This document shows positions 1 through 8,634 of a DNA stretch of 64,000 nucleotides, piece after piece. Numbering within the stretch: position 1 is the stretch's first letter; every line of letters starts with the position of its first letter. The stretch comes from Winslowiella toletana (GTDB taxonomy: Bacteria; Pseudomonadota; Gammaproteobacteria; Enterobacterales; Enterobacteriaceae). Position numbers and translations under genes: made by a program. The stretch spans positions 124,001 to 188,000 of the forward strand of contig NZ_JAGGMQ010000001.1 of NCBI RefSeq assembly GCF_017875465.1, written 5' to 3'. The notes beneath the pieces were generated by a model, which saw only the letters and a list, made by a program, of their open reading frames with translations, was not told the DNA's origin and did no database searches.

Positions 1-1
1 G

Positions 2-1657
2 GTGGATAAGCCGTCAGTCAGCAACCGTCTGAGTAAACTGGGTCGTCAGTTACTTGGCGCCAGTAGCGATCGTCTGAAAGAGAACTCGCTGTTCGATGTG
101 GTAAATGCCATTCGTCAGGCGAAAGATGACAAAAATATTACCGGCATGGTGCTGGATCTGCGCGACTTCGCTGGCGCCGATCAGCCTTCACTGCAATATA
201 TCGGTAAAGCGCTGCGCGAATTCCGCGACAGTGGCAAACCGATCTACGCCACCGGCAGCAGCTACAGCCAGGGACAGTACTACCTCGCCAGCTTTGCTAA
301 TACCGTGTATCTCTCTTCGCAGGGTGCCGTTGATCTGCACGGTTTTGCCACCAACTCGCTCTACTACAAGACGCTGCTGGATAAACTGAAAGTCACCTCG
401 CATGTCTTCCGTGTGGGTACCTATAAATCGGCGGTTGAGCCATTCCTGCGCGATGATATGTCCCCTGCCGCACGCGATGCGGACAGTCGCTGGATTGGTG
501 AACTGTGGCAAAATTATCTGAATACCATTGCCGCTAACCGCCAGATTACACCTGAGCAGCTGTTCCCTGGCGCGCAGGGCGTACTGGATGGTCTGAAGAA
601 AGTAGGTGGTGATACTGCGCAATATGCCAAAGACAATAAGCTGGTCGATCAGCTGGCGTCACGCGCGGCAGTGGATCTGCAGCTGGCGCAAAAATTTGGC
701 TATAACAAGCAGGAGCATGATTACAACAACATCAGCATCTATGACTATCCGCTGAAAGACACCACCGCCAGTGATGGCAATATTGCGGTAGTGATGGCAA
801 ATGGCGCGATTATGGATGGCGAAGAAGCGCCTGGCACCGTTGGCGGTGACACCACTGCGAAGCAGATCCGCGAAGCGCGCCTCGATCCTAAAATCAAAGC
901 GATTGTGCTGCGCGTCAACAGTCCGGGTGGCAGCGTTAGTGCTTCCGAAGTGATTCGTGAAGAGCTGGCGGCGGCGCGTGATGCTGGTAAACCGGTCGTC
1001 GTGTCGATGGGCGGGATGGCCGCTTCCGGCGGTTACTGGATCTCTACCCCGGCCAGCTATATCGTCGCCAGCCCAACCACGCTGACCGGCTCAATTGGCA
1101 TCTTCGGCGTAATCAATACCGTGGAAAACTCACTTGATGCGATTGGCGTGCATACCGATGGCGTGGCAACATCGCCGCTGGCGGACATCGCCTCCACCAA
1201 AGCGCTGCCAGACGAAGTGCAGCAGCTGATGCAGCTGAGCATTGAGAATGGCTATAAAAACTTCCTCGGTCTGGTGGCAAAATCGCGTAATAAAACCCCG
1301 GAACAGATTGACCAGATTGCACAGGGTCACGTCTGGACCGGCAGCGATGCTAAATCCAATGGTCTGGTGGATGCACTGGGCGACTTCGACGACGCGGTAG
1401 CCAAAGCGGCGGAGCTGGCGAAACTGCAAAATTATCAGCTGCAATGGTCACAGGATGAACCCACGCTGTTTGACGCCCTGCTCAGCCAGATGGATGTTTC
1501 CATCCGCGCCTCACTGCCGGAAGCGCTGAAGGCGTATCTGCCTGCGCCAATGGCCGATGTGATGGCGGATATGAAGAAACAACCTGGTTTGTTCGACGAT
1601 CTTAATGATCCACAGAACCGTTATGCACTCTGCCTGACCTGCGGCGACGTGCGTTAA
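2..1657 (+). CDS. sppA: Protease IV, signal peptide peptidase SppA (5' end outside the window)
   Basis: Inner-membrane serine protease that degrades cleaved signal peptides. The reading frame is open at the left edge; codon GTG at position 2 corresponds to an internal valine, not a start. About 67 N-terminal residues, including the membrane anchor, are missing. With that offset the protein would be 618 residues, the E. coli length. The catalytic lysine ([11 protein letters not shown], visible residue 142, equivalent to Lys209) and the catalytic serine ([10 protein letters not shown], visible residue 342, equivalent to Ser409) are both present, one in each of the duplicated halves. A hairpin terminator follows at once, so sppA looks transcriptionally separate from ansA. 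Confidence 0.97.
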   Translation: MDKPSVSNRLSKLGRQLLGASSDRLKENSLFDVVNAIRQAKDDKNITGMVLDLRDFAGADQPSLQYIGKALREFRDSGKPIYATGSSYSQGQYYLASFANTVYLSSQGAVDLHGFATNSLYYKTLLDKLKVTSHVFRVGTYKSAVEPFLRDDMSPAARDADSRWIGELWQNYLNTIAANRQITPEQLFPGAQGVLDGLKKVGGDTAQYAKDNKLVDQLASRAAVDLQLAQKFGYNKQEHDYNNISIYDYPLKDTTASDGNIAVVMANGAIMDGEEAPGTVGGDTTAKQIREARLDPKIKAIVLRVNSPGGSVSASEVIREELAAARDAGKPVVVSMGGMAASGGYWISTPASYIVASPTTLTGSIGIFGVINTVENSLDAIGVHTDGVATSPLADIASTKALPDEVQQLMQLSIENGYKNFLGLVAKSRNKTPEQIDQIAQGHVWTGSDAKSNGLVDALGDFDDAVAKAAELAKLQNYQLQWSQDEPTLFDALLSQMDVSIRASLPEALKAYLPAPMADVMADMKKQPGLFDDLNDPQNRYALCLTCGDVR

Positions 1658-1664
1658 TCCTCTC

Positions 1665-1690
1665 AGCCCGGCGTTTGCCGGGCTGCTTTT
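1665..1690 (+). terminator. Rho-independent terminator of sppA
   Basis: Perfect 8-bp stem AGCCCGGC/GCCGGGCT with a 4-nt loop, followed by GCTTTT, eight bases after the sppA stop codon. Confidence 0.8.
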
Positions 1691-1751
1691 CACCGTATTT
1701 CCTTCTATACTGCGCCCTTTATGGCAAGTCCCGAGTCCCTGAGTCTATTTT

Positions 1752-2762
1752 ATGCAAAAAAAATCTATCTATGTTGCCTACACTGGCGGCACCATCGGTA
1801 TGCAACGTTCTGAACAAGGCTACATTCCGGTATCCGGTCATCTGCAAACCCAGCTGGCGAATATGCCTGAGTTTCACCGCCCGGAAATGCCTGCCTTCAC
1901 CATCCATGAGTACGCGCCATTGATGGATTCTTCGGATATGACCCCGGAGGACTGGCAATCGATTGCGGAAGACATCGAGAAAAATTACGATAACTACGAT
2001 GGCTTCGTGATCCTGCATGGTACTGACACCATGGCCTTTACCGCTTCCGCCCTCTCTTTTATGCTGGAGAATCTGGCGAAACCGGTCATTGTGACCGGGT
2101 CGCAAATCCCGCTGGCTGAGCTGCGTTCCGATGGTCAGCAGAACCTGCTGAATGCACTGTTTGTCGCGGCCAACTATCCCATCAATGAAGTTACCCTGTT
2201 CTTTAATAACACCCTGTTCCGCGGCAACCGCACTACTAAGGCCCATGCCGATGGTTTTAACGCCTTTGCTTCGCCAAACCTGGCGCCACTGCTGGAAGCC
2301 GGGATCCATATTCGTCGTCTGAATACGCCAACCGCCCCGCAGGGCAGTGGCCCGCTGATTGTCCACCCGACCTCACCGCAGCCGATTGGCGTGGTCACCA
2401 TCTATCCGGGGATTTCTGCCGAGGTGGTGCGTAACTTCCTGCGTCAGCCGGTAAAAGCGCTGATTCTGCGTTCGTATGGCGTCGGTAATGCGCCGCAAAA
2501 TGCCGAGTTTATTAACGAACTGAAAGATGCGGCCGCGCGCGGCATTGTGGTGGTGAATCTGACGCAGTGTATGTCCGGCAAAGTGAATATGGGCGGCTAT
2601 GCTACCGGTAATGCGCTGGCGCATGCGGGTGTGATAAGCGGTTTTGACCTGACGGTGGAAGCGGCGCTCACCAAACTGCATTTTCTGCTAAGCCAGAATC
2701 TCTCCAGCGCCGAAGTGCGCCAGCAGATGCAAACCAATCTGCGCGGTGAGTTAACCCTTTAA
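1752..2762 (+). CDS. ansA: L-asparaginase I, cytoplasmic
   Basis: Hydrolyses L-asparagine to aspartate and ammonia in the cytoplasm; there is no signal peptide, which separates it from the periplasmic type II enzyme. The family's first threonine motif is at residues 10-17 (YTGGTIGM) and the second, HGTDTMAF, at about residues 94-101, with a catalytic Thr in each. The length of 336 residues is that of the E. coli enzyme, and the N-terminus MQKKSIYVAYTGG matches it. Only 15 bp separate its stop from the pncA start, so the two are probably co-transcribed. Confidence 0.97.
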   Translation: MQKKSIYVAYTGGTIGMQRSEQGYIPVSGHLQTQLANMPEFHRPEMPAFTIHEYAPLMDSSDMTPEDWQSIAEDIEKNYDNYDGFVILHGTDTMAFTASALSFMLENLAKPVIVTGSQIPLAELRSDGQQNLLNALFVAANYPINEVTLFFNNTLFRGNRTTKAHADGFNAFASPNLAPLLEAGIHIRRLNTPTAPQGSGPLIVHPTSPQPIGVVTIYPGISAEVVRNFLRQPVKALILRSYGVGNAPQNAEFINELKDAAARGIVVVNLTQCMSGKVNMGGYATGNALAHAGVISGFDLTVEAALTKLHFLLSQNLSSAEVRQQMQTNLRGELTL

Positions 2763-2777
2763 CACAGTGAGAAACTG

Positions 2778-3386
2778 ATGAAACGAGCTTTATTGCTGAT
2801 CGACCTGCAAAATGACTTTTGTCCCGGCGGTGCGCTGGCGGTCAATGACGGCGATGCCACCATTGCGGTCGCCAATCGCCTCGCCAGTGAGTTTCGCCAG
2901 CGTGGCGATACGGTAATTGCTTCCCAGGACTGGCATCCGGCCGATCATGGCAGCTTCGCTTCCGTTGCCGGTCAGCCCGCTTTTACCGCTGGTATGCTGA
3001 ATGAACTGCCACAGACCTGGTGGCCGGATCACTGCATTCAGGGCACGGCTGGCGCAGAGTTCCATCCGCAGCTGGATGTTTCGCTGATCCAGGGCGTATT
3101 TCACAAAGGTCAGGATGCGGCGATCGACAGCTACAGTGCGTTTTTTGATAATGGCTATCGCCATAAGACTGCACTGGACAAGTGGCTGTCGCGACGTGAG
3201 ATTCAGTCGCTGCTGATTATTGGTCTGGCGACCGACTACTGCGTAAAATTCAGCGTGCTGGATGCGCTGAAGCTGGGATATCAGGTTGAGGTGCTGCGTG
3301 AAGGCTGTCGCGGCGTCAATCTGCAACCTGACGACAGTGAACAGGCGTTTGCCGCCATGGCCGCCGCAGGCGCAATCATTCGCTAA
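2778..3386 (+). CDS. pncA: Nicotinamidase (nicotinamide deamidase)
   Basis: Converts nicotinamide to nicotinic acid in the NAD salvage pathway; the same enzyme activates pyrazinamide in bacteria. Isochorismatase-fold hydrolase of 202 residues. The catalytic triad is visible as Asp9 (LLIDLQNDF), Lys110 (GVFHKGQD) and Cys155 (ATDYCVKF). The metal site is Asp51 and His53 (SQDWHP) with His85 (WPDHC). Second gene of an ansA-pncA unit, with GTGAGAA as a modest ribosome-binding site. It converges on yeaC, with a hairpin between the two. Confidence 0.96.
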   Translation: MKRALLLIDLQNDFCPGGALAVNDGDATIAVANRLASEFRQRGDTVIASQDWHPADHGSFASVAGQPAFTAGMLNELPQTWWPDHCIQGTAGAEFHPQLDVSLIQGVFHKGQDAAIDSYSAFFDNGYRHKTALDKWLSRREIQSLLIIGLATDYCVKFSVLDALKLGYQVEVLREGCRGVNLQPDDSEQAFAAMAAAGAIIR

Positions 3387-3392
3387 ACTGAT

Positions 3393-3417
3393 TACGGGCT
3401 GAAAACACCAGCCCGTA
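3393..3417. terminator. Hairpin between convergent pncA and yeaC
   Basis: Perfect 9-bp stem TACGGGCTG/CAGCCCGTA with a 7-nt loop, centred in the 41-bp gap between two convergent genes. Neither side has a long T run, so termination strength is uncertain. Confidence 0.5.
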
Positions 3418-3427
3418 TTATCGCGGC

Positions 3428-3709
3428 TTATTGCAGCGTAATGCGCGTCACTTCCGCAGTGATACCAAACTCTTCTTTCAATTGCTGCTTGGTTTTGGTG
3501 ACAATCTGTCCGTCCTGGCCAATGCTCATATGCTGCGGCTGGTGGTTATACTTCGCCTGCCACAGCAACACCAGTTGCAGACAATTTTCTTTCTGCTCCG
3601 GCGTCAGCGCGACGCCATCCGCCCACTTACCGATTTCAACCGCCGTCGCCAGCCGCTGATAGACATCCGGCGTCATTGCGGCGATTATCTCGTTAAGATC
3701 TTTTTGCAT
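3428..3709 (-). CDS. yeaC: YeaC family protein (DUF1315), unknown function
   Basis: Small cytoplasmic protein of 93 residues matching E. coli YeaC along its length (VYQRL, GKWADGVALT, QKENCLQLV, KQQLKEEFGI). The frame is open further upstream into msrB, but the family N-terminus aligns with the ATG at 3709, five bases after the msrB TGA. This implies translational coupling. It has no signal peptide, membrane segment or recognisable catalytic motif. Function is not known to me; its position directly behind msrB is conserved in enterobacteria. Confidence 0.88.
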   Translation of the reverse strand: MQKDLNEIIAAMTPDVYQRLATAVEIGKWADGVALTPEQKENCLQLVLLWQAKYNHQPQHMSIGQDGQIVTKTKQQLKEEFGITAEVTRITLQ

Positions 3710-3713
3710 CGCA

Positions 3714-4127
3714 TCAGCCTTTGGTTTGCTTGCCGTCATCATCGGTAAAGCTGAGTGAGGCAGAGTTGACACAATAACGCTCGCCGCCGGGTTGCGGGCC
3801 ATCAGGGAAAACATGTCCCAGATGCGCATCACAGCTGCCACAGCGAATTTCAATACGCTGCATACCGTGGGTATTGTCATCCAGATAGCGGATAGCGTCG
3901 TCACTGTAAGGCTGGTAGAAGCTCGGCCAGCCGCAACCGGAATCGTACTTGGTTTCGGACAAAAACAGCGGTGCGTTGCACACCAGACAGTGGTAAATAC
4001 CCTCGTCTTTGTTATGCAGCAGTGCGCCGGAATACGGTGGTTCGGTCCCGCGTTGCTGCGTCACATAGCGCTGCATCTCGGTCAGTTCAGTGTCGGGTGT
4101 GATAAAATGTGTTGGTTCTTTAGCCAT
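3714..4127 (-). CDS. msrB: Peptide methionine-(R)-S-oxide reductase MsrB
   Basis: Repairs oxidised methionine, specific for the R sulfoxide. The start at 4127 (MAKEPTHF) gives 137 residues, exactly the E. coli length; an in-frame ATG 57 bp upstream would add a non-conserved leader. Zinc-binding pairs are Cys47/Cys50 (CLVC) and Cys96/Cys99 (CGSC). The catalytic cysteine is Cys119 in RYCVNSASL, and GCGWPSFY carries the second conserved Cys65. Transcribed divergently from gapA across a 341-bp gap and followed at once by yeaC. Confidence 0.96.
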   Translation of the reverse strand: MAKEPTHFITPDTELTEMQRYVTQQRGTEPPYSGALLHNKDEGIYHCLVCNAPLFLSETKYDSGCGWPSFYQPYSDDAIRYLDDNTHGMQRIEIRCGSCDAHLGHVFPDGPQPGGERYCVNSASLSFTDDDGKQTKG

Positions 4128-4246
4128 TTTGGTCGTCTCTGGCAGTGTTATTCTGAAATTTTCAGCTAGTATTCTAACAAACACTTAACAACTTCAGGTG
4201 ATTTTTTCGTGCCCTGACGTGTCATCATCTCAGGCGTAGTTAAAAG

Positions 4247-4262
4247 TGTGACTCAGATCACT
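4247..4262 (+). promoter_or_regulatory. Probable CRP-binding site upstream of gapA
   Basis: TGTGACTCAGATCACT fits TGTGA-N6-TCACA at nine of ten conserved positions. It lies about 150 bp before the gapA TTGACG hexamer, in the divergent msrB/gapA region. CRP control of gapA is known in E. coli; which promoter this site serves is inference. Confidence 0.6.
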
Positions 4263-4398
4263 CTTCGAAACTCACATCCCTTTAGATTCAGGGATCGCGC
4301 CCCAATATACAGAACTAACTGTCGTCACGGAGTCGGTTTTGCTTCGCATAATTCCTGCTCACTGGTTTGATTTGTCGCAACAATTGACACGATTCCGC

Positions 4399-4427
4399 TT
4401 GACGCCTGGTATGGTTTTTGTAATTTT
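4399..4427 (+). promoter_or_regulatory. gapA sigma-70 promoter
   Basis: TTGACG at 4399-4404 and TAATTT at 4421-4426, spaced by 16 bp, about 43 bp before the gapA start. The surrounding bases (TTTTTGTAATTTTACAG) closely resemble the major E. coli gapA promoter as I remember it. Confidence 0.65.
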
Positions 4428-4450
4428 ACAGCCAACCTTTTATTCACTAA

Positions 4451-5467
<1,017 letters not shown>

Positions 5468-5487
5468 TGCTGACAAACTGATTATGA

Positions 5488-5513
5488 AGGGCGACTGCGG
5501 TCGCCCTTTTTTA
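5488..5513 (+). terminator. Rho-independent terminator of gapA
   Basis: Eight-bp stem AGGGCGAC/GTCGCCCT, loop TGCG, then a T run, 20 bp after the gapA stop. Confidence 0.88.
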
Positions 5514-5544
5514 TCGTCGGAATCTTAATTACACAGGATTCATT

Positions 5545-6423
5545 ATGAGCGAAAAACTTTTTAACCTGCCTGTCGTTAACCAAATCACCCCTTATCTTTC
5601 CCTGCGCCAGATCGACCAGCTGCCGGTTATTGTGATCAGTCACCCGAAAGTGCGTGCTGCAATTACATTACAGGGCGCACAGCTGATCGCCTGGCAGCCG
5701 AGCGGTGAGAAGCCGGTGATTTGGCTTAGCGAGAAAACCCCCTTTACCCCGGGTAAAGCGATTCGCGGCGGCGTGCCGATCTGCTGGCCATGGTTCGGTC
5801 CGGCCGGTGAACCCGCCCATGGCTTTGCCCGTAATCTGCCCTGGACGCTGTCGGCACACGATGAGAATGAAGATGGCGTGATACTGACGCTGGTGCTGGA
5901 GAGTAATGAGCAGACCAAAAAGCTGTGGCCGCATGATTTCACCCTGTTCGCCCGCTTCCGCCTCGGTGAGCGTTGTGAGATAGAGCTGGAAGCCCATGGC
6001 GATTATGAAGCTACTGCGGCGCTGCACAGCTACTTTGCGGTCGCGGATATTGCCGGCGTGGAAGTCAGCGGACTGGGTAAACAGTTTATTGATAAAGTGA
6101 ATAACGGGGTGACAGGCGAAGCGGAAAACGGCAAGCAGCGCTATCCGTCACGCGTCGATCGCATTCACACGCAACCAGAAGATTGCAGCCTGATCGATGA
6201 CAGCGCGGGAAATCGCGTAATTGAAGTCTATCATCACTATCAAAGTGACGTTGTCACCTGGAATCCGGGCGCGGAACTCTCCTCCAGCATGGCGGATATG
6301 GCCAATGACGGTTATAAAACCTTTGTCTGCGTTGAAACGGCGCATATCAGTCAGCCGATGAAGAGCGCGGGTGAAAAGCCAGCACGCCTTGGGACGACCC
6401 TGCGTCTGCGTAAGAAGGGTTGA
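5545..6423 (+). CDS. yeaD: Glucose-6-phosphate 1-epimerase-like protein YeaD
   Basis: Aldose 1-epimerase (galactose mutarotase) fold protein of 292 residues, matching E. coli YeaD. The family interconverts alpha and beta anomers of hexose 6-phosphates in the cytoplasm. Seen directly: the conserved sugar-binding segment GGVPICWPWFGP at about 72-83, a conserved His in LHSYFAVAD at about 161 and the C-terminal FVCVETAH with a candidate acidic catalytic residue near 264. It lies directly behind gapA but past gapA's terminator, so it needs read-through or its own promoter. A composite palindromic repeat follows the stop. Confidence 0.93.
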   Translation: MSEKLFNLPVVNQITPYLSLRQIDQLPVIVISHPKVRAAITLQGAQLIAWQPSGEKPVIWLSEKTPFTPGKAIRGGVPICWPWFGPAGEPAHGFARNLPWTLSAHDENEDGVILTLVLESNEQTKKLWPHDFTLFARFRLGERCEIELEAHGDYEATAALHSYFAVADIAGVEVSGLGKQFIDKVNNGVTGEAENGKQRYPSRVDRIHTQPEDCSLIDDSAGNRVIEVYHHYQSDVVTWNPGAELSSSMADMANDGYKTFVCVETAHISQPMKSAGEKPARLGTTLRLRKKG

Positions 6424-6428
6424 TTAGC

Positions 6429-6493
6429 GGGCGGCGAAAACGCCGCCCCTACAAAAGATCTGAAACTCCTGTAGGGGTGGCGTTCTCGCCACC
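6429..6493. repeat. Composite REP-like palindromic element between yeaD and yeaE
   Basis: Two hairpins in opposite orientation: GGGCGGCG-aaaa-CGCCGCCC (6429-6448) and GGTGGCG-ttct-CGCCACC (6476-6493). The linker arms CCCCTACA (6446-6453) and TGTAGGGG (6470-6477) are also complementary, so the whole 65 bp can fold as one nested dyad. Related single hairpins occur at 21836-21855 and 54897-54916. It fills the gap between convergent yeaD and yeaE and may also act as a terminator. Confidence 0.7.
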
Positions 6494-6505
6494 TGTGTCG
6501 GTGAT

Positions 6506-7357
6506 CTACACCACATCCAGGGGCATCTTTCCGGCTGGTGGCGGAAACTGCTGATTGATCGCCGCCAGCTCTTCACTGCTAAAACTGATATCCAGCGCTG
6601 CAGCATTTTCCTGCACATGCGTCACCGAACTGGCTTTGGGAATCGCCATCACCCCGTCCTTGCGGATCACCCACGCCAGCAGCAACTGAGCAAGCGTAAT
6701 GCCCTTTTGTTGTGCAAGCTGAAGCAGGGTCGCGTTACCAAACAGATCGCGACGCAGACGTCCAGCCTGCGCCAGCGGACAGTAGGCCATCACCGGGATC
6801 TGCCGCTGCTGGCACTCTGGCAACACCGCATATTCGATACCGCGCGAAGCCAGATGGTACAGCACCTGATTCGTCGCACAGGCGCTGCCGCCTGCTTCCT
6901 GCCATAACTCCTGCAAATCATCGATATCAAAATTCGACACGCCCCACTGGCGGATCTTGCCCTGCTGTTGCAGCTTCTCCATCGCCCGGATGGTCTCTTC
7001 CAGCGGCACGCTGCCGCGCCAGTGCAGCAGATAGAGATCGAGGTAATCGGTCTGCAGACGGCGCAGGCTACGCTCGCAGGCATCAATCGCATCCACCTCG
7101 CCGGCATTCCACGGGTAGACCTTTGACACCAGCCAGGCGCTGTCGCGTCGCCCCTGCAATGCCTCACCCACCACCTGCTCTGCACCACCGTCAGCATACA
7201 TTTCGGCGGTATCAATCAGTTTCAGGCCACACTCTAATCCGGCCTGCAACGCCGCGATTTCATTTTTACGCTGGCCGGGATCTTCCCCCATATACCAGCT
7301 GCCCTGTCCAATAGCCGGCAAGGTGATTGCCTGCGGAAAAGCCACTGTTTTAGTCAT
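6506..7357 (-). CDS. yeaE: Aldo/keto reductase YeaE (methylglyoxal reductase type)
   Basis: NADPH-dependent carbonyl reductase; the E. coli homologue reduces methylglyoxal. 283 residues, single TIM-barrel AKR domain. The catalytic tetrad is visible as Asp49 (LIDTAEMY), Tyr54, Lys79 (LVSKVYP) and His112 (LLHWRG). The cofactor-binding C-terminal part includes AIPKASS. It is convergent with yeaD, and the terminator of mipA lies just upstream of its start region. Confidence 0.93.
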   Translation of the reverse strand: MTKTVAFPQAITLPAIGQGSWYMGEDPGQRKNEIAALQAGLECGLKLIDTAEMYADGGAEQVVGEALQGRRDSAWLVSKVYPWNAGEVDAIDACERSLRRLQTDYLDLYLLHWRGSVPLEETIRAMEKLQQQGKIRQWGVSNFDIDDLQELWQEAGGSACATNQVLYHLASRGIEYAVLPECQQRQIPVMAYCPLAQAGRLRRDLFGNATLLQLAQQKGITLAQLLLAWVIRKDGVMAIPKASSVTHVQENAAALDISFSSEELAAINQQFPPPAGKMPLDVV

Positions 7358-7392
7358 AACGGCCCCCTTGCACCAAAATAAAACATGCGATC

Positions 7393-7422
7393 AAAAAAAG
7401 GGGCAATCATCGCCCCTTTTTT
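7393..7422 (-). terminator. Terminator of mipA
   Basis: GGGGC/GCCCC stem with a 7-nt loop, flanked by A7 on one side and T6 on the other. Read on the minus strand after mipA it ends in a T run; on the plus strand it is also U-rich. Confidence 0.8.
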
Positions 7423-7437
7423 GTGCAGCGCTTGTTG

Positions 7438-8190
7438 CTAGAAGTTATAGCTCAAACCGGTCCAGACCATTGCCTGGGAGTTTTTGTCCACCATCGGGCT
7501 GTCTTTAATCTCATCACCGAGACGGGTATAGCGTCCGACGAGGCTGGCGCGCCAGTTCTGGCTTACTTTATAGTCGAAACTCAACTCAACGTAAGGACTC
7601 CAGCTATCATCCGGATCATAGCTGTTCAGACCACTGCGCGCCGATTCCGACCCCGAGATACCGTAATAATAACGGTTCTGGTTCGCACTGTTCCACAGCA
7701 CACCGAGGCCTGGCGTCACGCTTAAGTCGTCGCCAAATTTAAACGGATAGAGGTAGGTTAAATCCCAGATGATACCGTTACTGTTGTTCAGCACGTCACC
7801 CACCAGCGTGGTGCGCACGATGCCCCAGTCGGCTTTATGGCGGTAAGAGGCGCCAGCCATCACGGTCATACGACGTTTATCCAGCGCTTTCATATCGCCG
7901 TCATCACTGTCATCAGGATCGTAGTTCTGCGGTGAGCCGAGAACCGTCAGCGACAGCTGGTCCTGCTGGTCTTTCCACAGGTAGTAACCGGCGGCCAGGC
8001 TGCGGAAGTAGAAATCCTCACCTTCATAATTAATGACTGGCACCGGATAGTAACGATCCTGGCCACTTTTATATGGACTTTCTGAGTAAATAACGGACAT
8101 CCCCAGACTAAGTGGACCCGCACTGGCAGAAAAAGCCGTAAAACAACAAGGTAAAAGCAGAGCAAGCGCGCTAACTTTGAAATGGTTCAC
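7438..8190 (-). CDS. mipA: MltA-interacting outer-membrane protein MipA (OmpV family)
   Basis: Outer-membrane beta-barrel protein; the E. coli protein scaffolds the transglycosylase MltA with PBP1B. 250 residues. The N-terminus (MNHFKVSALALLLPC...SASA) is a signal peptide, cleaved near residue 24. The strand-rich body has the family blocks PVPVINYEGEDFYFRSLAAG and PYVELSFDY, and the chain ends in Phe (LSYNF) as barrels do. The start codon is GTG at 8190, following GGAATG. A single gene with its own terminator, divergent from yeaG across 444 bp. Confidence 0.93.
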   Translation of the reverse strand: MNHFKVSALALLLPCCFTAFSASAGPLSLGMSVIYSESPYKSGQDRYYPVPVINYEGEDFYFRSLAAGYYLWKDQQDQLSLTVLGSPQNYDPDDSDDGDMKALDKRRMTVMAGASYRHKADWGIVRTTLVGDVLNNSNGIIWDLTYLYPFKFGDDLSVTPGLGVLWNSANQNRYYYGISGSESARSGLNSYDPDDSWSPYVELSFDYKVSQNWRASLVGRYTRLGDEIKDSPMVDKNSQAMVWTGLSYNF

Positions 8191-8526
8191 AATTTATTCA
8201 TTCCATAAATATAACAATCAGGCTACACAGTGTAACCACTGACAGGCGTGCTGTTGAGAAATTTACATATTCGGTAGCACTCAGAATCAATTTAATGCGC
8301 AAAGCCTGCGCGAAGATTGTCATTGCTTATTTACAATTTTCTCTCAGCCCGCGTCAGCTGAGGGATTTGCGTTAGATGGATTCTGACTTTGTTATTGAAA
8401 TTTCATCGAAAACTGCAGAGGACTGAGGAAAAATCTTAAATGCCTTCTACAGTTAAAAGTAAGACGCTAAATTTAAGCGAGCAGAGTAACCATAAGAATT
8501 GTGTATCCCGATAAAAAATCGTCAGG

Positions 8527-8543
8527 TTGGCATAAGGGTTGCT
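8527..8543 (+). promoter_or_regulatory. Sigma-54 promoter of yeaGH
   Basis: TTGGCATAAGGGTTGCT carries GG and GC separated by exactly ten bases, within TGGCA-N6-TTGC, a near-consensus -24/-12 element. Predicted transcription start near 8555, about 80 bp before the yeaG ATG. In E. coli yeaGH is a known nitrogen-limitation (NtrC/sigma-54) target. The rest of the 8191-8634 gap is AT-rich; I did not recognise NtrC sites in it. Confidence 0.82.
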
Positions 8544-8634
8544 GTACTCACATTAGAGAATATCTTCCGGGAGCAACCAGATCTTTTTTTAAGCTCCTTT
8601 TACCTGTGCTAAAAACGAAAGGACGGGCATCGCT

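Noticed and set aside
3710..3904. Upstream extension of the yeaC frame by 65 codons
   Set aside because: It lies inside msrB in another frame and the family similarity begins only at the ATG at 3709.
6712..7314. 200-codon open frame on the plus strand
   Set aside because: It is antisense to yeaE, Arg/Pro-rich and without conserved features; yeaE has its full catalytic tetrad.
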